Part shown: in pieces, positions 13,301 to 24,000 of the stretch
How positions within the stretch are numbered: the first letter of the stretch is position 1
Layout of the letters: the number at the start of each line of letters is the position of its first letter
From: Baylisascaris procyonis
Taxonomy: Eukaryota > Nematoda > Chromadorea > Rhabditida > Ascarididae
Assembly (NCBI GenBank): GCA_037389465.1
Contig: JAZARR010000095.1
Location: 1,808,001-1,872,000 of the forward strand
Direction: 5' to 3'
Length of the DNA stretch: 64,000 nt
Notes under the pieces: model-generated
What the model was told of the DNA's origin: nothing
The model's input: the letters and a program-made list of their open reading frames with translations, nothing else
Database searches by the model: none
Translations under genes and position numbers: made by a program

Positions 13301-13866
13301 GGAATTCCTCGTTATTCAATACGAATATTCTATTTCCCTCCTCTCTACCCCGTAGACAGGTGATTGCGTATACCTTATAGCAGTAAGAAATATTCGAAAC
13401 GTTTACTGTTCCACTTCAAGTAGGAAATATCTCGCACCTCTAAGAAATCTTAGAACTGTTATTGATTCAGGCTTCTCAATTTAGGTTCTTATTATTGATT
13501 TTGAGCACTTCAGGTTCACGCAGGTAATCACAGTTTCAAATGACCAGAAGAATTACGGTATGGATACAGGCATTATGCTGTAGCAAAGAACAAATCGATT
13601 TCCAATACTTTCCTTGCTGCTGATCTACCTATTTGGCAGCTCTTGCATATGCACGAATCCTGAATTTCAGGAAGAAGTTAATTAAGAGTAATGTTGGACA
13701 AAACATCGATGGAAATGGGACAGAGGGAACGGACACACAAAGCAGTACAGCGATGAACAGTACACATAATTCGTTAAGTGATGAAGCATGTCTACGTGGG
13801 ATTCATATCGCACGTCTTGCTTTCTGCACAGAAGAAGAACAAAGTGAGGTGGATTCTGAAGTTTAG
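1234..13866 (+). CDS. Class B (secretin-type) G-protein-coupled receptor, gene span, 5' incomplete
   Basis: This is a peptide-hormone receptor of the plasma membrane, a family that usually couples to Gs and adenylyl cyclase. I join 12 exons in phase: 1234-1342, 1840-1950, 3091-3197, 4462-4550, 6660-6763, 7238-7435, 8528-8588, 9859-10014, 10730-10874, 11678-11757, 12624-12722, 13671-13866. They total 485 codons including the stop. Numbering from the first residue, six ectodomain cysteines stand at 26, 40, 49, 63, 81 and 101, with Asp45, CW at 49-50 and Trp86: the hormone-receptor domain pattern. Seven membrane segments follow. Class B signatures include RNRIHFNLF (TM2), FWIFVEGFYLH (TM3), WGVPL (TM4), CW in loop 2, KLAKSTLYLI (TM6) and YCF (TM7). 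The tail ends in an acidic stretch. The start codon and signal peptide are missing. I cannot assign the ligand; nematode SEB-type or PDF-type receptors are candidates. Confidence 0.92.
1840..1950 (+). CDS. Receptor exon B: hormone-receptor domain, first half
   Basis: The acceptor is TTTATAG and the donor GTTAAT, phase 1 in and phase 1 out. It encodes CPFYFDQVSCWNATPSQT, the family pattern C-x3-aromatic-D-x3-C-W-x2-T-P, followed by the fourth conserved cysteine (MRC). An internal CAG at 1866-1868 could act as an acceptor, but it would break phase and drop a conserved cysteine. Confidence 0.9.
3091..3197 (+). CDS. Receptor exon C: hormone-receptor domain, second half
   Basis: The acceptor is TTTGCAG. 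The donor GTGTGT is chosen because it gives phase 0, which the next exon needs. It encodes GFAELRCENGDWHHP and then RSC, supplying the fifth and sixth ectodomain cysteines and the conserved tryptophan. Confidence 0.92.
4462..4550 (+). CDS. Receptor exon D: TM1
   Basis: The acceptor is ATTCAG and the donor GTGATC, phase 0 in and phase 2 out. It encodes VEWGRALAQLGYITSSASLF followed by a hydrophobic stretch ending in YLR. This matches the stalk and first membrane helix of class B receptors. Confidence 0.9.
6660..6763 (+). CDS. Receptor exon E: TM2
   Basis: The acceptor is CTTTTCAG. It encodes RKLSCGRNRIHFNLFISLLL, with the class B TM2 motif RN-x-IH-x-NLF. Two donors compete. GTAGTG at 6764 gives phase 1, which fits the next exon. 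The stronger-looking GTAAGT at 6778 gives phase 0, which does not. I use the first; a small extra exon after 6777 is the alternative. Confidence 0.88.
7238..7435 (+). CDS. Receptor exon F: loop 1, TM3 and start of TM4
   Basis: The acceptor is TTTTCAG and the donor GTAAGT. It encodes the conserved extracellular cysteine (VSCKLI), the TM3 signature SYFWIFVEGFYLHNIIY, and the start of TM4 (WPYAAIAWG). An alternative acceptor three bases downstream (CAGCAG) would need the same incoming phase. Confidence 0.93.
8528..8588 (+). CDS. Receptor exon G: second half of TM4
   Basis: This is a 61-bp exon with acceptor TTTCTAAG and donor GTAATT. It encodes VPLIICAFWTIMKIFNDHS. It fills the otherwise missing part of TM4 between WG and the CW of loop 2 and restores phase on both sides (1 in, 2 out). 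Confidence 0.8.
9859..10014 (+). CDS. Receptor exon H: loop 2 CW and TM5
   Basis: The acceptor is AATTCAG and the donor GTTAGT. It encodes CWLTMDMEYQL, carrying the loop 2 cysteine that normally pairs with the TM3 cysteine. TM5 follows, then the basic third intracellular loop (QLYYKLRDDSLIDNRDKYR), the usual G-protein contact site. Confidence 0.9.
10730..10874 (+). CDS. Receptor exon I: TM6 and start of TM7
   Basis: The acceptor is TTTGCAG and the donor GTAAGC, phase 2 in and phase 0 out. It encodes KLAKSTLYLICGTGVNFFIF, the class B TM6 motif. The usual LIPL proline is replaced here by LICG. A loop and VVINSFW, which opens TM7, follow. Confidence 0.9.
10892..10951 (+). repeat. 32-bp imperfect tandem duplication in a receptor intron
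   Basis: The motif TTTGGTGTAGACTACG occurs twice, 32 bp apart, just after the TM6 exon donor. It is a local duplication without visible function. Confidence 0.7.
11678..11757 (+). CDS. Receptor exon J: TM7 and helix 8
   Basis: The acceptor is ATATTTAG and the donor GTTAAC, phase 0 in and phase 2 out. It encodes GFFVSILYCFNSEEIANDW. The family usually has YCF-x-N-x-E; here one residue before the Asn is missing. Confidence 0.9.
11897..11916 (+). repeat. G-tract cluster (potential G-quadruplex)
   Basis: Runs of seven, five and three G separated by short spacers satisfy a G-quadruplex pattern. The cluster lies in the intron after the TM7 exon. Confidence 0.5.
12624..12722 (+). CDS. Receptor exon K: basic cytoplasmic tail
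   Basis: The acceptor is CTTACAG and the donor GTAAGT, phase 2 in and phase 2 out. It encodes a His, Cys and Arg/Lys-rich segment (VSDTCSHKHKSRLL, RRECAECKLR). Conservation of the tail is not expected, so the call rests on splice signals and phase. Confidence 0.75.
12950..13025 (+). repeat. tRNA-like (SINE-like) fragment with A-rich 3' end
   Basis: The fragment has an A-box-like TAGCTTAATTAGG, a B-box-like GGTTCAGCTTC about 40 bases later, a short GC-rich end and an A-rich tail. It lies in a receptor intron. It does not fold as a full tRNA by eye, so I read it as a decayed tRNA-derived element. Confidence 0.35.
13671..13866 (+). CDS. Receptor exon L: C-terminal tail with stop codon
   Basis: The acceptor is AATTTCAG and the exon ends in TAG. 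It encodes KKLIKSNVGQN, then a Ser/Thr-rich stretch (possible phosphorylation and arrestin sites), and ends in acidic residues (EEEQSEVDSEV). Confidence 0.85.
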
Positions 13867-13924
13867 TTTAGCATCAATTCAGATGCTTATCATGGATTCA
13901 ACTCGACTACCATCAACTACATCA

Positions 13925-13930
13925 ATTAAA
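13925..13930 (+). promoter_or_regulatory. Possible poly(A) signal of the receptor gene (ATTAAA)
   Basis: ATTAAA lies about 60 bases after the receptor stop. A canonical AATAAA occurs later, at about 14341, beyond the (TA)n array. Either could be used. Confidence 0.3.
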
Positions 13931-14125
13931 AGACGTTGATGTAATTCGTGAATAATCAACCAATTGCAATGACGTCATCCAACTTGAGGATCGAAAATTT
14001 TACCATGAACACATAAAACGATAAGAAATTGTCACCAAAAATACAAACGGCTCGTTACTTCTTTTCGTACGAAACAATCTGCTTATGAACAACTCGCCTT
14101 ATGAGGAAACAATCTTTCTAGAGTT

Positions 14126-14127
<2 letters not shown>

Positions 14128-14214
<87 letters not shown>
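14128..14214. repeat. (TA)n microsatellite between convergent genes
   Basis: About 43 TA dinucleotides run without interruption and end in GCATGCATGC. Confidence 0.97.
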
Positions 14215-14217
<3 letters not shown>

Positions 14218-14707
14218 TGCATGCAGTCGGTTTTCACTATGAATGATTGTTGTTCATAGCTATCCACTCAGACATTTGAATAATACAGTATAACAGCTTT
14301 GCCTTTCGTTCATGAAAACGGAAATTTTTCTAAATTCTGAAATAAAATTAATTGGGTGATTTTAACTAAAATCAGCTAATTGATAAAAATTACCTATTAC
14401 AAATTGATTTATTATCAAATCAATAACAAAAAAAAAAAATACACCTCTGATATGAACAAAGGCGAAATGTTGTTGATCAATATATATGTAAATAAAGCAG
14501 AAAATGAAAGGCAACAATAGATCATACATAACAATTTTATCGTATTATGTGAATTTAAACGATCGATAATGAACAGCTGTCAATAAAAATGTAATCAAAC
14601 AAAGTTTTCGGCTGGTTGAGCGGATTATGTAAAAAAAACAAGGCATTAATAGTGTATAGCACAACAAATGCTCGCATAGTGTGCCATACAATAATATCAC
14701 TCTCCCA

Positions 14708-14713
14708 TTTATT
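14708..14713 (-). promoter_or_regulatory. Likely poly(A) signal of the cyclase-like gene (AATAAA)
   Basis: AATAAA on the minus strand lies about 195 bases downstream of the TAA stop, a plausible 3' UTR length. Confidence 0.45.
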
Positions 14714-14907
14714 GATCAAATATGCAAAAAACCTTAACAGCAATCGATGAATACGGTAATAAAATTACAGTAGTACACGGCAAATAACAACAATAGCTAC
14801 AGTAGGATAAACTCAACGCCTTTGAAACGATGATGACACACTATGCGTTGCTATCCTGAGCTGATCAATCAATAATTCGTCATGAGAACTAATTACTTAG
14901 CACCGTT

Positions 14908-15061
14908 TTATGCATCGATATCCGAAAAAGTGGCCAATTGATAGTCGCCGAAATTGTTTCGAATATCACGACTGAGTGCTTCCATTTGGCCTCGAGCCAA
15001 TTCCTTGAGATCTTCTCTTGAAGCGATTTCATACTCGTTATCGTATCCTATCGAATGCACA
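14908..15061 (-). CDS. Cyclase-like exon 24: C-terminus and stop
   Basis: The acceptor is TATTGCAG and the exon ends in TAA. It encodes a helical, charged end ([20 protein letters not shown], then [14 protein letters not shown]). Incoming phase 2 agrees with exon 23. Confidence 0.88.
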
Positions 15062-18000
15062 CTGCAATAGGAAGATTACTAAACGGATATAGCAACGCTT
15101 TATACTGATCATCGTTTCATTTAAAAAATTTTTAACCCATCTCTAGGAGTTTATTGTATTACTGATAAACTGGTTATAACTGGTAATCTATAATATAATC
15201 TATAACCGTTTATAAAGTATTTATTTCACAATGGATCTTCCGAGCTTACAGTAATTACTATGAAAGGTACTATATCTGTAACGTGCCTTCCTTTCTTGCA
15301 ATACGAATTTAGCGCAAATATCCCGTTTTTATCGCCCAGACTTAAAAAAAAGTTGAAGTATTCTGAAATATTAATCACAGCCTAACATCCTCATAACTTT
15401 AATCTCATATATTAGCATAAATTAGACACTACTCTGTGGTTGAAATAAATGGCCAATTTTACTGCCAAATGTTTGACATTTGGCAGTAAAGTTTTAGCGC
15501 TTAGAGCTTAAGGGCTATCTTACTTTATAGACTATGCTAATTCGCTTAGTATACATAATATACATGTTTCTAGTTGCAGAAAGTAAGGTTTTATTAAGAG
15601 TTCGTGTGCTAATTTTAATGTTTAATAAAGTTTTAGCCCTGTTAAAGGTAAATTTCAGCGTAAAGTAACACTTTAGTATTATATTTGTTGAAAATTGTCG
15701 TTAAATACAACCGCCTAAATACTCTTTTCTACTTTTGAAGTTTAGATGGTATGAAATAGGATGTAAGCGATGTGATAGTACTTTTAATAAAGTTTCGACT
15801 TGATGGATAAAAGTATTAAGTTTCAGTGATAGACCAGAACTTTATTGCTGATTGATTTCAATCATTCATTCAAAAAAAAGGAAAAAAAAGGAGTTCCCAT
15901 TATAAAGAGAAATACCTATTCCACCGGATATTGCCAAATATAGAGGATGCATTTAGCGATGAGCATACACTATCGATATCAGCATCATTGCCATTGTCGA
16001 TTGTCTTCCAAATACGCCGACTCCTCTTACGGTTATCACCCGCTCTATACGTGATAATTATTTATAAATTAACAAAAAAATTATCATTGTAGAACAAATC
16101 TACTAAAACAAATAAGATAATGATCCTAAAAGAAAAATAATCAATGATTTAAAAAATAAAGAAAAATTTAAATATTAGTTTATTATTTAATTTCAATTTT
16201 TTCGCTTTTGATATCCGATATATGCAAATGTAATTTTGATAACAAAATAAGGCGATCAAAAACATATAATATGATAGAAATATTACACACAAAATTATAT
16301 AAGAAATATAAATATTTCAATAGAGATGAAATATAAATATGCAAATGACTTAGATATTTAAATAATTGGAGTGGAAATTTAGCAAAGTAGGGAGAATATA
16401 ATATTTCTTCCGATTATATTACAGATAAATATTTAATTTTATTTTAGGCCAAAAAAAGAATGAAACATCTTACTTGAGAGCATTTTTAAGTTGTTCAAGT
16501 CGACCTTCTAACATCTCCGAATCCGAGCAGATACCCTCTGATTCAGCATTATCGTATTCTGTGTGACATGCACTCGACATCTCTCTCCTATTGATTAAAT
16601 TTTTTTCGTTGTAATTATTGACATTCAAATCAACATAGTGCATATTTAATTTCCCATTAAATTTCTTAGATTTTTATTCTAGCTTGCAAAGAGTTATAAA
16701 AAGGAAAATCGGAAATAAATATTCTCAAGTATTTTATGCAAATTTTTTAGGCGCATAAAAATGATGGTATATTTTTGATACTAATATATAAACCAATGGT
16801 GATCGAAGAACAGAACAGAATAGTGTAATGACGCTAAACATAATCAAAATAAATGATCAACGAAACTGATATGCCGAAAAGGGAATGAAGATACAAATTT
16901 AGTCATGAACGGAATTATATATTGCACATAAACTACAACTTAATTATATTTCATCTGTTCAAAAAATTCAACTTTCTGTTATAAGAAGGAAGCTGAGGTC
17001 TAACGTTCTTTCAGATGACCGAAGCATCTTATTTAGATATATTTACGGAATGCCTAACCTCAAACTTCGAGTTGATGCCGAAAGTGCCGTAGGGAATGGC
17101 CGACACTCGAGTTTCCCGTCCATATTTGCAACTGCAGTTAACTCCTCTAACATACGATCGACTCGACTTGCCGCTGCAGCTAATCGCTCGACACCTTCTA
17201 GATAACTGGCACTCGTCTCTGATGTCATTGAACGACTCATCCAACTTGGTGTTCTACCACTTCGAGCTCGTCGATGACGAATTCTCTCTCGACATATTGA
17301 ACTTTGTTCACACTTAAAATTTGATATGAATGCATCTTTAAGCAACATATATAAAACGATGCCAATACCGCTGCAACTGTCAAGCGCTATCTACAGTGAT
17401 GTCTTTTATGCAACACTATAAAGTTTCCGTGAATGGTGAAAAAAATAGTGGAAACTTGTGTTTAGAAATAAGGAAATCCTTTAAAAAGAAGCCTCTTCCG
17501 GAATAACTCTTCCTGAAAATAAACAAAAATGGAGGAGATTTTCTTTATAAAAGACATTTCATGAATGAAACTTTTGTACTGGACAAATATAAAATTTTAT
17601 TGAAAAAAATTTAAAAGATTGAAAAATATTGAAAACAGTACTCATAAAATTTTTTAAGTCATCTCCTCACAAATTTGTCCTCCATTTTTTTCTTTTTTGC
17701 TTCAATATTCATAGTTTATCGTTTTCCCCGACCCTTCTTCTCCCTAAAAAGCCAAATTCTCAAGCCAAATTCATATAACCCCTAGACAAATAGCACCAAT
17801 CAATCTCGCTTTTCAAATATCAGACGCTATCTGCATTCCCATCGGATGTAAATTGAGTCGGTCGATTGAAGTGATGAGATAGAGAAACTCGACTCTTTGA
17901 CTTTGAAATAGATATCCACCGTTTGCGAACGCAGATAACGCTATCATCGAAAGGTCACATTCTTAATCCCGTACAACTAATCCGTTTTAGTACTATAAAT

Positions 18001-21000
18001 TTCACCTAGAGTCTGATGATCTATTTTACAATGCTCACGCCATGCACAAAAAGGAAGCTTCTATTCCTTGCATTCGCAAATATTATAAGATCGTTTAAAT
18101 GTATAAGTTTTCATCATCCACAAAATTTAATAAATTATTTATTACGAAAGTTGAGAGATAAATGCTACCAAAATGATATAAAATAGATTTAGAGTGGGAT
18201 CAAGACGAAAAAAAAGCGATTTTATGGAAACATTCATCAGTAGACTATGTATATTGCGCTTTAGAAAACATCAATTAAAGATATAGAATCTTCGCAGCCC
18301 TATCCCCTCGCTTATGATTACTATTATTAAGGGATCTATCCATTTTTGGTCTCCCAAAATTATGCAATAGAGAGGCGTTATCCGCTAGACTACATTCTAT
18401 CCGGTTTCATCGCCCTCCCTCTGAGTAGTTGAACTGTTAAGAAGATATTGAATTCTTGTCCATTAAATTGGCACTCTTTTTTAATCAGTGAACAATTTAG
18501 TTATAGTATTGCAAACCTCGGAAGCGTCCGAAGTGAGCGGATAGCAGGGTGCTGCGTATATCGCAGAAGTCGACGGTATCGGCTTACGTTCATACATGAG
18601 CATCTCCGGAGTGATCCACTCCATATCTGAGTCAGTCTCCACTCCGACGTCAATTGAATAGACCTCAGATGAGAAGGATGAATTCATCGACGCAAACATC
18701 TTCAATGATACGACTCTTTGTCCATTTTTTAGACTCACGGATATGGAGATCATCCATGCAGTATAACAGAATCCACCTACAGTGGCTAGGAAGTTATGGC
18801 AATAATCTGTGCAATCTAATATCCTCCTTGAAGATTTTTTTTTTGAACAGGTGGAGAAAAAAACAAGTAGAAGAGGGGATTGTAAAAGATGGCACGATAT
18901 GTGCTTTTGGAATCTCACTTAATAGATCCTAATTTCCGATCACGTTGAAATTTTAAAATTTGAATTTATGCTGGTTATTGCTAATGAATTCAAATCGATT
19001 CCATATTCAAAAACATTCACTGAAAACATGACAACAACATATCTTTACCTCTAAAGGATTCTGACTGTTCTCTTCGGCAGGTGCCGTTTCGGAACGGGTA
19101 TCTGTTATATCCTCAGGCGGATGACTCTCCTCGAAGACATAAGCGGTAAGTTGAGATGAGATCTTAATTGGGCGAGAATCGAAGTTGAAATTTCTTGGTC
19201 GAAGTGCAAGATAGATCTCTTCTGAGACCATAACTCCATAGCAATCGGCATGTTGCATAAGTTCACGTGCACGTACACATGCGCCACCAATCAACTCATA
19301 TGTTGGTCTTTCGCTGCTAATCACTGCCGATAGCACTGAACCACAATCGATTCCTAAAAAATTTAAATTGGAAAATTACAAACTTGCTAATAAGTTATTA
19401 CCAGTCGGCTGCTAAAATATATGCTCTTTCCAGCTTTTCTTTTTGGAAAATATGGGAAGAGTTTATCTCAGTGAACCTATAGACAGACGAAAACCATATT
19501 CTTTTAGCAAGAGTAAGGAGAAAAAAAGTAAAAGCATTCCGCTTGCTTCAATATCTACGACAATAATTGCTGGATAATTTACGATATTAGATGGATGCCA
19601 GAAAATATATCGATGGTGGCCTATTAGTGTAAATAAGGGATGAACGAAATCAGCGGAACTCTTTCTCATCAAAGAGAAGGCGATTGAACAACTATCGCGA
19701 GAGGATAATCGCTGTTGGTAAGTGGATATTCGGCTGTTTATTCAGAAAATTATGTTGACTAGAAAACAAAGAAACTTTTAGTGCGAAATTTCAATGAAAA
19801 AAAAAAACCGATTTCGCTTTCCATCGTTTAAAGCTTTATTTCGATTTTTCGACTATTCCATCGAGTAAAACTTCGTAACTAAATATTTCACTCTCTGAAT
19901 TAAAATGCCCTCAAGTTGCCCAAATTACTTTGTGATATAAACATATCTCGTAGGCAGTCTGAGATTCACTTTATTTATTATTTAATGCATTTTCCTCATC
20001 TCAAACAATTTTAAATTGTGTGAGTATATCTGCAATAAATGTCGCTCTTAAGCTGATGCCTAAGCTTAAAGAGCGAGCCTTCTCACTTCCCCAATTGTTA
20101 GAGTTAGTGCGCACGATTTCTTATTACGTTTCCCACAAACTACCTGCGATCAAATAATATCATATATTTTGACAAATTTCACTCGTAGTTTCATAAACGA
20201 TTCCATTGGGTATTGCCGAAAATATTATGGTGGATTAAAAATAAACGCTTTTTTCGAATGCTCTCACTATTAGTATTGTTATAAAGGTGTCTTGCTTGCA
20301 ACCAAATGAAAAGCTGAAATATACAAAAAACGGTTTTAAATTTCTTTTTTATCTCGACGTCAACGTAAGGATCTACAGTCTCTTAGTATCACTGAATGAA
20401 CGTCATTCGAGTATCGTGATAACCAACTTTACAAATGAAAATATTTAAAAGTTATTAAAGAGGGCATTATATCAAGTGTGGTCTCGAAAACTATTCTATT
20501 ATTATTAGTACTTTAAAGTCATTAGCGGTTACAAACCCTCTAGCAAACTGAGCATTTTAATTAATATGCCCTCTCTCTCCCCTCAAACACTCTCGTTTAA
20601 GGATAGATGCAAGAAAAATACCGATGTTAAGTGACATTCCGTGATCGCATGCGAACGCCGAAACGTTTAGAGCAAATTGAGTTAATTCGGCGAGGAGGTC
20701 TCCAATGGTCGATGGTGTATCATGTACCTAGAAGCACTCAAAAATTAATCTGGTAGATAGTGTATTAAATATCTGGAGGCATTCAAAAGTTAATCTGGTA
20801 GATGGTGTATTATATATCTGAAGGCACTCGAAAGTTAATCTGGTAGGTGGTGTATTAAATATCTGAAGGCATTCAAAAGTTAATCTGGTAGATGGTGTAT
20901 TATATATCTGAAGGCACTCGAAATTTAATCTGGTAGGTGGTGTATTAAATATCTGAAGGCATTCGAAAGTTAATCTGGTAGATGGTGTATTATATATCTG

Positions 21001-24000
21001 AAGGCACTCGAAAGTTAATCTGGTAGATGGTGTATTATGTACCTAAAAGCACTCAAAAATTAATCATAAACCCATGAAATTCAGTAAGTTGCATGGTTAT
21101 AAAATGCTAAAAATAGAAAATATATATGCTTTAGACTCCTTCTTCGGCCAAAAACATAAGAAATAGGCTTGCAATCTTCAAGAAATTTCACTAAACCACC
21201 AAAAATTTACAAAAGCCACACAGAATTCTGGTTAATGACATAATAAATAGATTTAAAAAGAAGCAGGAACTAACATTTTTGCTTGTTTCTGGAAGAATGC
21301 CGACCGCAACAACATATGTCTTACTGCAACTTCGGATCTTCTCAATACCACGATGTTGAAGAAGGATCTGAATGAAAGCAGAGGAAATATTATCCTTAGT
21401 AATAAATAACTGCAGAATGATTTTAAGATACTTATAGTAAATCCTTTCCCTTCGGAAATTTTGTTCGCGAGGTAAACGGTTAAAATAGACGGAAAATTAT
21501 AACATTTTGTGGATAAGAGTGCAGTGTACATTAAAAAAAAAGAAATTCTTGAAAGAAATTAAAGACCTAGTGAAACAACGTTCTGAATAATTGCAGCTGA
21601 AAGTCACCTTGAATAAACCCCCAAATAAAATTATTTTTTTGATCTATTTGTGTTAGATTTTCACCTCTTTTATCACGCAAATAGCGACAACAAAGATTTC
21701 TCTGTCCTCATTTCTTAAGCATGACATACTGACAGGATTTAATATACTTAAATAATAAGATTACATAAATTATTAGAGTTTGGCCATTGTTTTTTAACCC
21801 AGCGTTCTATAAAAAGTCGAAGTTAGTTCGGTAAAGGAGTCAGCATGCCAAGTATCATATTTCCCTCCCCCTCTTCCCCCTCCCCCCAAATGGTACTGAT
21901 TAAATTCTCCTTCGACAATCACAGTGATAAATTGCCTAATCATCTCCTTCAGTATAAATGAAACAATGACACTTCATTACATAAAAGTTATTTCTATATA
22001 TTTATAGTTGAACAATATAAGTATTTAATAATATCAAGCATAGAAAACATAGAAACGAACTTGATCAAAAACGGAAACAACATTTTTGAGTGTACAAATT
22101 GCACCTTCGCCATCTTCTTCATCCATTGCTATCTGAAATATCGCACAATTGACTGCTTAGTGGTTATTTATTATGCGATAATTTAATAACTACCTTTTGT
22201 AAGGATAATTTATAAAATTGATTCTTCGAACACTAGGATAAAGTTCGAGTCAGTCTAACTAAAGTTTAGCTCGAGTTTCAAATCTTCTAGTTAGTTTAAT
22301 TAAGTTTAATCTCTGGCGTAATAAATAGCTATAGGTAAAAGACTACATTTCTAAATTTGGCTTTAAATATGAATGCAAATCCCACATCCATTAAAAACAT
22401 AATTAAAAATCAAAGCAAAAAAAAAATTGAGAAAATCTCAACTAGAAATGATTATAAGATAAGTATGAATAGACTAACGAGTTGATTTAAATAAAAATAA
22501 ACGAACACTGATAAACGCGACGCCAACACTATGACAAAGATGATGATGCAACTCGGATTTGTTATAAAAAGTTTGTGCAACATGTACCGGCAACATATTT
22601 ATGAGCATCTTTTGATTAGCTGCCTCAACGTGTTCGTATTCTGATTTCTCTTCCATCTCCTAAATAAATTTACATCGATGAGTTTATCTTCAGGATAACG
22701 TCAATTATAAAAAAGAAACAGTCAGGTATGACATATGCGATTGATATTATTATGTATGAGATCAATAAATCAGACATCGATCAATTAATCAATCGATCAA
22801 ATCAATCGATCAATCGATTAACTAACTCATTACTCAAATAGTCAATCAATCAATCGATCGATCGATCAATCGTTTAATCGATAGATTAACCAATCGATCA
22901 GTTAATCAGCCGATTGATAATCAATCAATCAATCAATAAATCAATCAACCAATAACTACCATTCGAGAATACTGTAAAGAAAGGTCAGCTCATTAGTTTA
23001 TAAAGTTATGACTACATCTAGCCGACACCTCTTAGGTAACATTTTCAAAAGCGCATACCGCGCCTGTACGCCTGGCGGCATTTCCCATTTCATTACAATC
23101 AGACTTCGTTTTTTTTTTAATTTCAGATCTATTTTAGTCGTTTCAAATCATTTATCAACACCTTTATAAACGTAAAATTTCCAAGTACGATAATATTATA
23201 TTCTCTAAAATAAAATAACCTTGAGTTTAGACATGAATTCGAGACGAAGGATTCGCTCGTTCCTTCGCGCTTGAAGGAATATGAGCGCGATAAGAGTGAG
23301 CAGACCAACGAGTAGCTCCCATTCAACGTGATGAGATCTAAAATAATCTCTAGCATTTTCATGCTACGATTGATCAAAACTTATAAACATAAATCCTATA
23401 ACAATTGGAATTAATTAGAATTAAAGGTAGTAATTATTATTAGTAAGTAAAACGGTATTCTATCATATTGCAGCATAATGGTTTAAGGACATCAATATGA
23501 AGTTGATATGTTATATGCTTCAATTATTTTTTATTGCTAGGTAAGTCTAGTGGTTTTCTTTTGAGTTCCTTAATTAAGATAATAGCTAATAACTCATTTC
23601 GTAGAGTTCAAATATATTTCCTTTGCAGAAAAAATTAATGCTGTAGCCATTTCGTTTGGTGCGTTTCAAATTCGCCTATGACCGATCGATTGCCTTTTCA
23701 TTTCTCGATGAATAAGAAAACAAATCGTTATCAATTATTTAAACTATTTTAGAAAATGACCAACCATTTATTTTCAACTAAAATGACGAATTAAATCATA
23801 TTTCTGTAGGTTCTTATTCGTGCAAAAGTGAATATTTTCAGATGGTATATTACAATTGAAGAGGCCAGCACGACATGCGTTTTTTTTTTTTTTTTGCAAA
23901 TTAGCCGGTGAAATCAATCGATTAGCGAATAAAATCAATCAAAAATCAGTAATAGCCAATTTCGTGGTGAGATTCTTCCAGAAACTTATTAATATATTCA

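Larger units (their letters stand above)
13867..14907. other. Convergent intergenic interval between the two stop codons
   Basis: The receptor stop (13866) and the cyclase-like stop (14908) face each other across about 1.0 kb, which must hold both 3' UTRs. It contains a (TA)n array and candidate poly(A) signals for each strand. I see no gene in it. Confidence 0.8.

Noticed and set aside
17029..17317. Other open frames on both strands over exon 21
   Set aside because: They do not join neighbouring exons in phase and are shadows of the real exon.
20702..21061. CRISPR-like array
   Set aside because: Units are contiguous with no unique spacers, and the genome is eukaryotic with the array inside an intron.
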